Assembly (NCBI GenBank): GCA_919901745.1
Contig: CAKKPP010000032.1
Span: 1 to 63,508, forward strand
Source: Chloroflexota bacterium
GTDB lineage: Bacteria; Chloroflexota; Limnocylindria; Limnocylindrales; CSP1-4
Reading direction: 5' to 3'
Length of the DNA stretch: 63,508 bases
Part shown: in pieces, positions 40,526-49,667 of the stretch
Position numbering within the stretch: the first letter of the stretch is position 1
How the letters are laid out: the number at the start of each line of letters is the position of its first letter
The notes under the pieces: model-generated
What the model saw: only the letters and a program-made list of their open reading frames with translations
Databases searched by the model: none
Told to the model about the DNA's origin: nothing
Program-made: the position numbers and the translations under genes

Positions 40526-42736
40526 CTAGCGGATGAACAGCGGTGCCAGGACGAGGGTGATCGTCGCCAGCAGCTTGACGAGGACGTGGAGGGACGGGCC
40601 CGCCGTGTCCTTGAACGGATCGCCGACCGTGTCGCCGACGACTGCCGCCGCGTGAGCGTCGGACTTCTTGCCGAGAACGTTCCCGTTCTCGTCCTTGAGA
40701 TTGCCCGCTTCGATGTACTTCTTGGCGTTGTCCCACGCCCCACCGCCGTTGTTGAGGACGGTCGCGAGCATGACCCCGGCGATCGTTCCGACCATGAGCA
40801 TGCCCGCCACGGCCTCGTGGCCGAGCAGGATGCCGACGGTGATCGGGGCCGCGACCGCGACCAGGCCCGGCAGGACCATCTCGCGGAGGGCGGCGGCGGT
40901 GGTGATGTCCACGACCCGGGCGTAGTCCGGGCGCTGACTGAAGTCCATGATCCCGGGCATCTCCCGGAACTGGCGACGGACTTCCACGATGATCGCCTGG
41001 GCCGTCTTGCCCACGGCCCGGATGGCCAGCGAGCTGAAGAAGTAGACGAGCATCGCGCCCATGAGAGCGGCGACGAAGACGTTGACATCGGCGAGGTTCA
41101 CCGACTCGAGCAGCTCGCCGCCACGGTTGGTCTGGATGAGGTTGACCTTGTCGATGTACGCGCTGAACAGGAGGAACGCCGCGAGCGCCGCGGAGGCGAT
41201 CGCATAGCCCTTCGTCAGGGCCTTCGTCGTGTTGCCGACCGCATCGAGGCGGTCGGTGATCTCCCGCGCACCGGCCTCCGCACGACTGAACTCGGCGACG
41301 CCGCCGGCGTTGTCGGTGATCGGGCCAAAGGTGTCCATCGCCAGGATGTAGGCCGTGGTCATGAGCATGCCCATCGTGGCGACGGCGGTGCCGAAGATCC
41401 CGCCGACATCGTGGCCGGCGGCGTTCGTGAGGCCGGCCTGAGCGCCCAGCCAGTGGGACGCGATGATGGCCAGGCCGATCGTGACGGCGGTCACGAGGGT
41501 CGTCTCATAGCCGACCGCGGTGCCACTGATGATGTTCGTCGCAGGCCCGGTCCGGGACGCCTCCGCGATCTCACGGACGGGACGGAACGTTCCGGCCGTG
41601 TAGTACTGGGTGATGTAGACGAAGACGACGGAGGTCGCCAGGCCGACGATCCCGGCGAAGAAGAACCAGAGCCAGACCGGCAGGCCGTTCGACGTGGAGC
41701 CGCCGGTATTCATCATGATGTTCGTCGTGATCGCGAGGCCCACCACGGACAGGATCGTCGTGACCCAGTAGCCGCGGTTGAGGATGTTCATCGGGTTCTC
41801 GGTCTCGGTGCCGCGGATGAAGAACATCGCGACGATCGTGGCCAGGAGCCCGAAGGCCCGGACGACGAGCGGGAAGAAGATCCAGGCTTCCGGGCTGGGC
41901 CATCCGGCCGACTCGGCGATCGCGAATGCAGCGACGCCCAGGATCATCGCGCCGATGTTCTCGGCGGCGGTGGACTCGAACAGATCGGCGCCTCGACCGG
42001 CACAGTCGCCGACGTTGTCGCCGACGAGATCGGCGATGACGCCCGCGTTGCGGGGGTCATCCTCGGGGATGCCGGCCTCGATCTTGCCGACAAGGTCCGA
42101 CCCGACGTCCGCGGCCTTCGTATAGATGCCGCCGCCGAGCTGGGCGAACAGCGCGACGAACGACGCCCCGAACCCGAACCCGACGATGAGGAACGGCGCC
42201 TCGGCAACGGTGACGTCGGCGATGAACGTCTCGTAGGCGGTGAAGATGCCCCACACGCCGAGCAACGAGAGGGCGACGACGAGGAAGCCTGAGACGGCGC
42301 CGCCGCGCATCGCGACCTGGACCGCCTCGACGAGGCTGCGGCGTGCCGCGGCCGCCGTGCGGACGTTGGAACGGACGCTGATCGTCATCCCGATGATGCC
42401 CGACAACATCGACGCGCTCGCCCCCACGAGGAAGGCGAGCCCGGTCATGATGCCGATGGGAGCACCCGCGAGCGCGGGCACGTCGGCGACGTCCTTCGTC
42501 TCGACGAGCGCGATGACGACACCGATGATCACGGCACCACCGAGGGCGAGCAGGGCGATCGTCGTGTACTGGCGCTTCACGAAGGCATCGGCGCCCTCGC
42601 GGATCATGTCGCCCACGTCGACCATGGCCTGCGTGCCGGTGTCGCGGGAAAGGACGTCGCGTGCCAGGTAGAACGCGAACAGGACCGCGACGATACCCGC
42701 CACGGGAACGATCAATTGGAGCGTTTCAGCGCTCAT
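40526..42736 (-). CDS. hppA: Membrane-bound proton-translocating pyrophosphatase, potassium-independent type
   Basis: HppA couples PPi hydrolysis to ion pumping. The 736-residue protein has about 16 helices and the PPi-binding motifs GGGIYTKAADVGSDLVGK, EDDPRNAGVIADLVGDNVGDCAGRGADLFES and the final GDTVGDPFKDTAGPSLH. The diagnostic GNTTKALTKG carries Lys where potassium-dependent enzymes have Ala, so it should be potassium-independent. A GAGGAGG site precedes ATG 42736. It complements the PPi-type PFK: PPi can be spent in glycolysis or converted to ion gradient. Confidence 0.96.
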   Translation of the reverse strand: MSAETLQLIVPVAGIVAVLFAFYLARDVLSRDTGTQAMVDVGDMIREGADAFVKRQYTTIALLALGGAVIIGVVIALVETKDVADVPALAGAPIGIMTGLAFLVGASASMLSGIIGMTISVRSNVRTAAAARRSLVEAVQVAMRGGAVSGFLVVALSLLGVWGIFTAYETFIADVTVAEAPFLIVGFGFGASFVALFAQLGGGIYTKAADVGSDLVGKIEAGIPEDDPRNAGVIADLVGDNVGDCAGRGADLFESTAAENIGAMILGVAAFAIAESAGWPSPEAWIFFPLVVRAFGLLATIVAMFFIRGTETENPMNILNRGYWVTTILSVVGLAITTNIMMNTGGSTSNGLPVWLWFFFAGIVGLATSVVFVYITQYYTAGTFRPVREIAEASRTGPATNIISGTAVGYETTLVTAVTIGLAIIASHWLGAQAGLTNAAGHDVGGIFGTAVATMGMLMTTAYILAMDTFGPITDNAGGVAEFSRAEAGAREITDRLDAVGNTTKALTKGYAIASAALAAFLLFSAYIDKVNLIQTNRGGELLESVNLADVNVFVAALMGAMLVYFFSSLAIRAVGKTAQAIIVEVRRQFREMPGIMDFSQRPDYARVVDITTAAALREMVLPGLVAVAAPITVGILLGHEAVAGMLMVGTIAGVMLATVLNNGGGAWDNAKKYIEAGNLKDENGNVLGKKSDAHAAAVVGDTVGDPFKDTAGPSLHVLVKLLATITLVLAPLFIR

Positions 42737-42875
42737 CAGGGCTGCAGATCCTCCTCAGTCGGGTCAGGTACCGGGGCGCGAGGCGCGCACCGCCCGCAGG
42801 CGGTTTGTCCACGGGAAAGAAAACGGCCGGGGACCACCTCGGGCGACCCGGAGCGGCCCGTTCAGGCCAGCGCGG

Positions 42876-42905
42876 AGTGTAGCAAGCGGCGAAACTCGGG
42901 GTCAA
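42876..42905 (-). promoter_or_regulatory. hppA promoter with long leader
   Basis: TTGACC (42900-42905), an 18-nt spacer and TACACT (42876-42881) on the minus strand place the start near 42870, giving a leader of about 135 nt. The leader contains ACCGCC-TGCG-GGCGGT (near 42788-42803) but no riboswitch I recognise. Confidence 0.6.
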
Positions 42906-42926
42906 ACGGCGCCGGCGACGGCGGGG

Positions 42927-45011
42927 TCAGGGCAGCCAGCCGGGCTGGACGCCGTCGGCCGTCAATCTGGCCACCACACCTGTCGAGACGCGGACCGTCC
43001 AGATGCCGTCGGACCCGTCGGCAGCCCCGGCGCCGCCGGCGCTGACACGTCCGAACACGATGGATCCCCCGCCGGGCGCGAAGCGCGGCCAGCGATCGTC
43101 ACTGCCCGGACGCGCTGTCGTGATGGCCACCCGCTCGCCGGATGCTCGGAGGAGCACGACTCGGGTTGTCCCGGTCGGCGGGTCCGACTCGACGAAGGCG
43201 AGGCTGCCGTCGCTGCCGGCAGCAACCGATCCGGCGGCAGGCCCGAGCGACGTGCGAGCCCCGTCGGGCCGCACGATCCACGCGGCGATGGCCTGGCTGG
43301 ACGGCTCACGGGCGACGACGGCGAAACCGCCTCGGGTGGCGACCCAGACCGGTGCGGCGTCGGCCACCAGCCCGACGTCGGTCGTGACGGGTTCCAGCCC
43401 AAAGCCGGGGTCCAGGTCCATCAGCCGGACGTCGCCGCTCCCCGTGGCCAACAGCAGCCACCGGCCCGTGGGATCGAATGCGGCACGTGTGCTCCACACC
43501 GACGTCCCCGGGCCGCCGGGATCGCCGTCACCCGTGAGCGCGACCGATCCCAGCGGTGGGGCCCCGTCGGGGAGCAGCTGGCGTGTCGGCAGCCCGCCCA
43601 CCAGGGTGCCCGGCGCAGGTACCCGCCAGTACCCACGGTCGGCGCCGCTGGCGTCGCGACGGCCGACGACGAGCGACCGCCCATCGGGCGTGAACTTCGG
43701 GGCAGCCTCGACCTGCCCCGGCTGCGTGACGGCCGTCTGGCTGGAGCCGTCGATTGCCATCGTCGACACGACCCCCGCCGCAGCGAACGCGATCAGCGAC
43801 CCATCGGATGACACGTCAAATCCCGAGATCGGGGCGAGCGTCGTCGTGAGCTGTCGCTGGTTGGTGCCGTCCGGGTTCATGAGCCAGACGCCGCGGGTCC
43901 CGCCGCGCGCGCTCAGGAACGCGACCTGGTTCTGGGCCGAAACGGTCGGCGAGCCGGTCGTGAAGACCCACGAGCGACCCGGCGCGACACGACCCGGGTC
44001 GCCCAGGCGGGCGACCTCCGGGGCAAGCGTCACCCGGTACGTCGTGTGTTCGGCGAGGGGAGCCGATGGGCTGAACAGCAGGACCCGCTGGCGTGCGGGA
44101 TCGGGTGCCGCTCCCTCCTCGGTCGGTTCCAGGTCCGACGGTAACGCGACGACCTGCAGGGAGCCATCGATCGGGGGATCGATCGTCAGTGCGCGACCAA
44201 CGGTCGCGGGGTCGATCGGTGCGTCGAAGATCACGGCGATCGGGGTCCGGACGCCGATGCCCGAGACCGTGTCTGCCGGCACGGTGGCCTTCACCGCGAC
44301 GCCTGCCCGGACGGTCGAGAACCGCGAGGTGAACGGAGCGCCGAGCCGGTTTCCGCCGGTGTCCGCCGCCTGGCCGCCGATCGAGATCGAGTAGGTCGTC
44401 CCGAACCTGAATGGGGCAACCGATGTCAGGGTCAGGGTCTCACCGGACCACGACGGCCGGGTCGGGACGGGTGGTTCCAGTCGGATCGAGCGCTCGACCG
44501 ACGCCGTATCCATGAGCCGATCAAATCGGACGACGATGGCCGTGTCGACGCTCAGCTCGGTCGAGCCGTCGGCGGGTTCAACGGCGACGACGGTTGGTGC
44601 GCCGACCGAGCGAAAGGCCCACGGTTCGAGTCCGCTCGTTGCCACGTTGCCGGCCAGATCGCTGAATCCGGGCGCGACACTGACCTCGAACGCGACATCG
44701 ATGGGCAGGCGCTCGGCGGGCGTGAAGATCGCCGTCTGGCCATCCCAGGTAACGACGCCGGAGACACTGGGGACGATGAGGATCCTCGACTCGGCCGACG
44801 CGTGGTCCACTGCCTCACTGAAGGTGATGTCGATCGCGGTGACTGTTTGCGCGAGCCGTTCGGCTCCGCCGACCGTTGCGCTCAGCCGCACCTCGCTCAC
44901 CGTCGGCGCGCGCCGGTCGACGAGCGTGGCGTTGTACAGCACCAAACCGAGGACGACGATCGCGACGGCGATGCTGCCGAGCGAGATCAGGCGACGCAAC
45001 CATGCCTCCAT
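42927..45011 (-). CDS. Membrane-anchored protein with Ig-like (SbsA-type) domains and a TolB-like beta-propeller
   Basis: From ATG 45011 the protein has 694 residues: a short basic N-terminus, one membrane helix (LISLGSIAVAIVVLGLVLY), then three Ig-like domains of the Big_5/SbsA kind (each with an ITFSEAV/VRFDRLM/VIFDAPI strand and an F-R/T-T end), then repeated propeller blades (AFLSARGGTRGVWLMNPDGTNQRQLT, GFDVSSDGSLIAF, APKFTPDGRSLVVG). The whole domain is extracytoplasmic. A cell-surface sensing or binding role is likely; nothing more specific can be said. ATGs at 45029 and 45041 are alternative starts. Divergent from lepB. Confidence 0.78.
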   Translation of the reverse strand: MEAWLRRLISLGSIAVAIVVLGLVLYNATLVDRRAPTVSEVRLSATVGGAERLAQTVTAIDITFSEAVDHASAESRILIVPSVSGVVTWDGQTAIFTPAERLPIDVAFEVSVAPGFSDLAGNVATSGLEPWAFRSVGAPTVVAVEPADGSTELSVDTAIVVRFDRLMDTASVERSIRLEPPVPTRPSWSGETLTLTSVAPFRFGTTYSISIGGQAADTGGNRLGAPFTSRFSTVRAGVAVKATVPADTVSGIGVRTPIAVIFDAPIDPATVGRALTIDPPIDGSLQVVALPSDLEPTEEGAAPDPARQRVLLFSPSAPLAEHTTYRVTLAPEVARLGDPGRVAPGRSWVFTTGSPTVSAQNQVAFLSARGGTRGVWLMNPDGTNQRQLTTTLAPISGFDVSSDGSLIAFAAAGVVSTMAIDGSSQTAVTQPGQVEAAPKFTPDGRSLVVGRRDASGADRGYWRVPAPGTLVGGLPTRQLLPDGAPPLGSVALTGDGDPGGPGTSVWSTRAAFDPTGRWLLLATGSGDVRLMDLDPGFGLEPVTTDVGLVADAAPVWVATRGGFAVVAREPSSQAIAAWIVRPDGARTSLGPAAGSVAAGSDGSLAFVESDPPTGTTRVVLLRASGERVAITTARPGSDDRWPRFAPGGGSIVFGRVSAGGAGAADGSDGIWTVRVSTGVVARLTADGVQPGWLP

Positions 45012-45052
45012 GCTGCCATCCCGCGCCATCGGCGGGACCATGGCGCAGCCCC

Positions 45053-45058
45053 TATACT
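45053..45058 (+). promoter_or_regulatory. -10 element of lepB
   Basis: TATACT ends nine bases before the lepB GTG. No clear -35 was found. The spacing implies a leaderless or near-leaderless transcript. Confidence 0.5.
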
Positions 45059-45067
45059 GCCGGACTT

Positions 45068-45661
45068 GTGACCCAACGACCCGCGCTCGGGTGTCTCTTC
45101 GAGATCGTCGAGACGCTCGTTCTCACCCTTGTCATCTTCTTCGTGATCCAGAACTTCGTCGCCCAGCCGTACCAGGTGAAGCAGCAGTCGATGGAGCGGA
45201 CGCTGGAGCCGAACGAGTACGTGCTCGTCGACAAGCTCACGCCCCGATTCAGCGCGTACGAGCGAGGATCGATCATCGTGTTCACCCCGCCACCCGACTG
45301 GTCGCCCGATGATGGCACGCCGTTCATCAAGCGGATCGTCGGGATCGGTGGCGACAGCATCGAGATCGTGGACGGACGGGTCCACGTGAACGACGTCGCC
45401 ATCGACGAGCCGTATCTGTACACCGGGACCGCCGGTCCCGAGCCGACCACGACCACGATCGATCCGCCGCGCTGGGAGGTCCCGGCCGGCGAGCTGTTTG
45501 TCATGGGCGACCATCGCTCGCACTCGGCCGACTCCCGGGCGTTCGGCCCGATCCCCGTGGACTCCGTCGTGGGACGGGCCTGGTTGCGCTACTGGCCCTT
45601 CGGCGTCTTCGGGATTCTCGACAGCCCAACCTATCCGGGACTCCAGATCGCCGTCCCGTGA
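45068..45661 (+). CDS. lepB: Signal peptidase I
   Basis: LepB cleaves Sec and Tat signal peptides. The 197-residue protein has one N-terminal membrane helix (about 12-30), the catalytic Ser41 in QQSMERTL, the general-base Lys88 in FIKRIVGIGGD, and GDHRSHSADSRAFGPI, the box E motif with His in place of the common Asn. GTG 45068 gives normal length. The stop overlaps the next gene (GTGA), so two membrane genes follow in an operon. Confidence 0.95.
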   Translation: MTQRPALGCLFEIVETLVLTLVIFFVIQNFVAQPYQVKQQSMERTLEPNEYVLVDKLTPRFSAYERGSIIVFTPPPDWSPDDGTPFIKRIVGIGGDSIEIVDGRVHVNDVAIDEPYLYTGTAGPEPTTTTIDPPRWEVPAGELFVMGDHRSHSADSRAFGPIPVDSVVGRAWLRYWPFGVFGILDSPTYPGLQIAVP

Positions 45662-46374
45662 GCCCCGTCGTCGTCGCGGCGGCCTTGGCGCTGGTCATCG
45701 GCGCCGTCGTGGCCGTCTCGGCCCGCGAGAGTCGCCTGGCGGTGATCGGCCTCGCGGTGGCGCTGGTCGCCGCGCCGCTCGTCGCCGATCCACTTCCCTC
45801 GGTCATCGGCCTGGCCGTCCGCCTCACGGGCGCGATCCTCGCCGCCTACCTCATCCGGGCGGCGTTGCGTTCCGGCGCGGTCCTGACCCTGGGAACGCAC
45901 CTCGGCTGGCCCGTCCAGGTGCTCCAGGCGGTCGGGGCCGGGGCCATCGGGCTCGGGATCGCCATGGAGGCCGGATCGATCCCGGGGGGCGCTGGCAGCA
46001 GCGGCACACCGGACGGCGTCACGGCGGCGGCCGTTGCCGTGGCGGCGGGAGCGGTGGCGATCGTGCTGGCGGTGGAGCCGATCGTGTCGGCCCGCGATGG
46101 ATTGCGCCTCGGCGTCGGCCTGCTCCTGGCGGTCAATGGATTCAGCGTGGTCCGCACGGCCCTGCTGGGGTCCGGCGGAGGGCTTGAGCACATCGTCGTC
46201 GCGGCGGCACTGGCATCCATTGCGGCTGGGACGGCGGTCGTGTGCCTCGGTGCCGCGGCGTCGGGTGGAGGGCTGGCCCTGTCTCACGTGCCATCGCCGA
46301 TCCGCGGGCGGCGGCCGACCCCGGTCGATCGACCATGGCAGGACGACGACACCGACGGTGACGGACCTCGATGA
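45658..46374 (+). CDS. Polytopic membrane protein, unknown function
   Basis: The 238-residue protein has about six or seven hydrophobic helices and a short charged tail (RPWQDDDTDGDG). It is extremely rich in Ala, Val and Gly. The GTG start overlaps the lepB stop, and the stop overlaps the next start (ATGA), so it is made together with a NuoN/MrpD-like protein. By that context it could be a small partner subunit (NuoJ/NuoK/MrpC-like), but no signature proves it. Confidence 0.75.
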   Translation: MSPVVVAAALALVIGAVVAVSARESRLAVIGLAVALVAAPLVADPLPSVIGLAVRLTGAILAAYLIRAALRSGAVLTLGTHLGWPVQVLQAVGAGAIGLGIAMEAGSIPGGAGSSGTPDGVTAAAVAVAAGAVAIVLAVEPIVSARDGLRLGVGLLLAVNGFSVVRTALLGSGGGLEHIVVAAALASIAAGTAVVCLGAAASGGGLALSHVPSPIRGRRPTPVDRPWQDDDTDGDGPR

Positions 46375-48362
46375 CCGTGGTTGCCGCGATCGGCATCGCC
46401 GCCGTCGCCGGGATGGTCACCTTGCTGTTCGAACGGCGGTCGCGGCTCGGCACCATGGTCGCCCTGGTCGGACTGCTCGGCATGACCGCTGTGGCGCTCT
46501 CGATCCGTCCGGACGAGACGTTGCCCGTTGGCGGCACCGCGATCACGGGATCGCTCTACCTGCGGTTCTACCTCGTCCTCGGCGGGGCGGCCGCAACCCT
46601 CCTCGTCCTGCTCGGGTCGGTGGTGGGGGGATCCACGAGCCTGGGAGGTGTGGCGCTTCTGGCGCTTGCCGGCGGCGGCCTCGCCCTGGGGACACCCGAC
46701 CCGATCATCGCGATCATGGCATCGACTGCGGGCTCGGTGGCTGCCGCGGTCGTCGTTGCCGACCGGCGCAGCGGACCGCGGATCACGGTGGCGGCACGGG
46801 CGCTTCGGGCGACCGTGCTGGCCGGTCTGTTCGTGGCCGGCGGGATCATCTGGCTCGGAGCTGCCGCCCGCGGCCTATCGGTCCCCGGCATTGAGACCGT
46901 GGACGAGGTGGGTCGCTCGTTCGGGGCGGGGCTCGTGGGCCTTGCCTACCTTGCCGCCGCCTGCGGCGTGGCGATCCGGACGGCGGCGATCCCGTTCCAC
47001 GGATGGGCTGCGCGGATCGCGGAGGCGACCCCGCCGGTCGGCCTGCCCGCGATCCTGGCCATCGGGCCGGCTGCGTTTGCGGTCGTGGTCATCGCCTGGC
47101 TCGACGGGTCGGTCGGCACGCTGGGCGAGCCGCTCGCCGTCGAGCGCTGGATCGTGCTGGTGGTGGCCGGCGCGAGCCTGCTGCTGGGCGCCGTCGCGGC
47201 CTGGTTGCACGACGATGTCGAACACGTCGTCGCGTACTCGCTCGTCCAGGACGCCGGCGTCATTCTCCTCGCGGTGGCCGCGCTCGATCCGGCCGCCTGG
47301 GAATCGGTCCGCGTGTGGATTCTCGCGGTGATCGCCGTCAAGTCGGCGCTCGCTGCGTGGGCCGCGGCCGCTCGACACACGTTCGGGACCAGGCGGGTCA
47401 GTGAGCTCAGTGGGTGGGCCAGGCAGTCACCCGTTCTCGCCGCGTCGTTCGTGGTCATCCTCGTCGCCGCCGTCGGGCTGCCCGGCCTCGCCGCGTTCGA
47501 TGCACGGGCGTCCCTGATCGACCTCGTTGCCGACGGTCCGGTCCTGGCCCTGTTCGTCGTCGGCGGCCTCTCCCCGATCGGCTATCTCGGTCGGTTGCTC
47601 GTGACCGGCTTCGGGCGACCCAGCGCCTTTGTCCGGACGGCCCCGGGCCCGCGGCCGACATGGCCGGGACCGCGCCTGTTGCAAGGCCGCGCGACGCGCC
47701 TGGCCGACGCGGCGGCACGCGTCGGCGGCGCCGGCCTTCGGGCCGCGGCGAGGGCAATCCAGCGAGGCTCAGCGAGGATCGCGCCGGATCGCACGGCGGA
47801 TCGTGCCGCCACGGCGGATGGTGCCGCCACGGCGGCGGATGGGGCGGCGCGGGCCACGCGGCTCGCCCCCGATCGCGAGACGCGAGTGGCAGGCGAGAAC
47901 GCGGTCCAGGAGACAGCCCCTTCGGGGGCGAGATCACCGCTCCGAGAGGCGACGCCGATCGCGCTGCTCAGGGCACTCCCCGCGGCGTGGCGGGCCAATC
48001 GATCGCCGATCGCGGCTGCGATCGTGTTCGTCATGGCCTGGCTCGCGATCACCGTATCGGCCGGCGGTCTCGGAGCGCTGCCGGCCGCCGCCGAAGCGGC
48101 TCCCGGCAGCGGGCCGGTCGAGTCGTTCCTGCCCGGTGGACCCGGCGAACCATCGGCGCCACTCGATTCCGGAGGCGCGTCGCCTGGATCCAGCGCCAGC
48201 GTTCCGCCATCGCCGGTCGGGGCATCGCCCGCCTCGACACAGGATGCCGGCTCGCCGAACGTCGAGCCGGCGGGAGCATCGCCGGTGGCGTCGGGCCTGC
48301 CGACCGACCAGGCCCCGAACGCCAACCCGGCCCCGTCGTTCGAGCCGGTGGCCAGCCCGTAG
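46371..48362 (+). CDS. NuoN/MrpD-like antiporter-type membrane protein with extra C-terminal domain
   Basis: The 663-residue protein resembles proton-antiporter subunits of complex I and Mrp: AIPFHGWAARIAEATPPVGLPAIL corresponds to the conserved PFHxWLPDAxExAPTPVS region, and WLHDDVEHVVAYSLVQDAGVIL to the DxKRxLAYSSIxHxG motif, though the Lys/Arg is replaced by Glu-His. About 11 helices end near residue 430. A ~100-residue basic, low-complexity loop, one more helix (AAAIVFVMAWLAITVSAGG) and a Ser/Pro-rich tail of ~100 residues follow. No other complex I genes are present, so it is an orphan. Confidence 0.75.
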   Translation: MTVVAAIGIAAVAGMVTLLFERRSRLGTMVALVGLLGMTAVALSIRPDETLPVGGTAITGSLYLRFYLVLGGAAATLLVLLGSVVGGSTSLGGVALLALAGGGLALGTPDPIIAIMASTAGSVAAAVVVADRRSGPRITVAARALRATVLAGLFVAGGIIWLGAAARGLSVPGIETVDEVGRSFGAGLVGLAYLAAACGVAIRTAAIPFHGWAARIAEATPPVGLPAILAIGPAAFAVVVIAWLDGSVGTLGEPLAVERWIVLVVAGASLLLGAVAAWLHDDVEHVVAYSLVQDAGVILLAVAALDPAAWESVRVWILAVIAVKSALAAWAAAARHTFGTRRVSELSGWARQSPVLAASFVVILVAAVGLPGLAAFDARASLIDLVADGPVLALFVVGGLSPIGYLGRLLVTGFGRPSAFVRTAPGPRPTWPGPRLLQGRATRLADAAARVGGAGLRAAARAIQRGSARIAPDRTADRAATADGAATAADGAARATRLAPDRETRVAGENAVQETAPSGARSPLREATPIALLRALPAAWRANRSPIAAAIVFVMAWLAITVSAGGLGALPAAAEAAPGSGPVESFLPGGPGEPSAPLDSGGASPGSSASVPPSPVGASPASTQDAGSPNVEPAGASPVASGLPTDQAPNANPAPSFEPVASP

Positions 48363-48413
48363 GTCGCTGCACGGGTCAGGCTTGCGCCGAGCGCACTCGT
48401 GGCGCGGCGCGGG

Positions 48414-48875
48414 TCAGTCGGCGGGGGCGAACGCCCAGCGGTCGATGTCCCGATCGTAGTCGACGAGTTCGTGCGACTCGAACCAGAGGGCGAGCTCGGC
48501 GGCGGCCGTCTCCGGACCATCCGACGCATGGATGAGATTCTGGGCGGTCTCGAGCGCATGATCGCCGCGGATCGTGCCCGGAGCGGCCTCGTGCGGGCGC
48601 GTCGCCCCGACCATCGATCGGACCACGGCGATCGCGTTGGGCCCCTCGAGGGCCACGGCGACGAGCGGACTCGAGGTGATGAAGTCCACGAGGCCGGCGA
48701 AGAACGGGCGCTCGCGATGGACCTCGTAGTGACGCTCGGCCTGCGACCGATCGACGCGGACGAGCTTCATTCCAACGATCTTGAGGCCGCGCTCTTCGAA
48801 GCGGCCGATGATGCGACCGACGAGGAGCCGTTGTACGGCATCCGGTTTGACCAGGACAAGCGTCCGTTCGTTCAC
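48414..48875 (-). CDS. ndk: Nucleoside diphosphate kinase
   Basis: Ndk equilibrates nucleoside triphosphates through a phosphohistidine. The 153-residue protein has TLVLVKPDAVQR, RPFFAGLVDFITSSPLVAVALEG, ATRPHEAAPGTIRGD, and the active-site His116 in NLIHASDG. Start is GTG. It stands alone, convergent with the antiporter-like gene; a TAAGGT -10 candidate lies at 48916-48921. Confidence 0.96.
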   Translation of the reverse strand: MNERTLVLVKPDAVQRLLVGRIIGRFEERGLKIVGMKLVRVDRSQAERHYEVHRERPFFAGLVDFITSSPLVAVALEGPNAIAVVRSMVGATRPHEAAPGTIRGDHALETAQNLIHASDGPETAAAELALWFESHELVDYDRDIDRWAFAPAD

Positions 48876-48947
48876 GAGTTGACACCAATCTGCGGAGGGA
48901 TGGGGTTCGGCGCGAACCTTACCGCACCGCGCCGCGTTCCAGCAGCA

Positions 48948-49667
48948 TTACCCGGCTGCCGGGTCGGCGCCAGCACCCGGAGCCTCGTCGTCGAGCAGGA
49001 CGCCGACCGCCGCGAACGCCTCCTGCGCCTGGACCTCGCGCCCGACGATGCGATAGGCGTCGCCACGCACGACGCCGAACGCCGGACCGGACCGGTCGGC
49101 GATCAGGTCGAGAATGGCCGGGGCGAGGCTGGGCTCCATGCGCAGGACGAGGGCGAGGCGGATCGCGGCCGAGGCCGACCGGCCCTCCGCGAGGGCGACC
49201 CGGGCGGCCTCGAGTTCCTCCATCGGCTCCCGCAGCACTGCGGCCACGGCGACCCGAGTCGACGCAATCGGCCAGACGGCACGCTTCGGCATCCCGGCGA
49301 ACAGGTCGTCGAGCGACCCGTCGAGGCGGTCCAGCGCGCGCGTCGCGAGACGGCCGGCCTCGGCGGTTCGCCCGATCGCGGCGGCCGCTTCCGCCGCGAT
49401 CGCGAGCGCCCGTCCCTCGCCGCCGCCGCTCTCGAGATGCGCCGCGGCCGCGTCTCCGGCCCCGGCGAGATCGCCGCTCCTCCAGCGCACCTCCGCCAGG
49501 TCGCCCAGCGCTCCGGGATCGAGGGGGCCGGTGGCCGCAAGTGTTTCGAACTCGGCGCGCGCCAGGGGAAGCAAGCGCATCCGCAGATGCAGGCGGGCCA
49601 GCCGCAGGTCGGTCCGCCGAGCGTCCGCGACCGTGTCCACCGGAGGGGCTGCGGCCCGCCGGCTCAT
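48948..49667 (-). CDS. Helical-repeat (TPR-like) protein coupled to the M16 protease
   Basis: The 239-residue product is almost all predicted helix with an Ala/Leu/Arg rhythm; segments such as LHLRMRLLPLARAEFETLAA, GDLAEVRWRSGDLAGAGDAAAAHL and AAEAAAAIGRTAEAGRLATRAL look like degenerate TPR units. The ATG overlaps the M16 peptidase stop (ATGA). It may be a scaffold or partner of the protease, but no precise family was recognised. Confidence 0.7.
   Translation of the reverse strand: MSRRAAAPPVDTVADARRTDLRLARLHLRMRLLPLARAEFETLAATGPLDPGALGDLAEVRWRSGDLAGAGDAAAAHLESGGGEGRALAIAAEAAAAIGRTAEAGRLATRALDRLDGSLDDLFAGMPKRAVWPIASTRVAVAAVLREPMEELEAARVALAEGRSASAAIRLALVLRMEPSLAPAILDLIADRSGPAFGVVRGDAYRIVGREVQAQEAFAAVGVLLDDEAPGAGADPAAG

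Noticed and set aside
42737..42875. Fluoride or other known riboswitch in the hppA leader
   Set aside because: I found none of the conserved core bases of the fluoride riboswitch; only a simple hairpin is visible.
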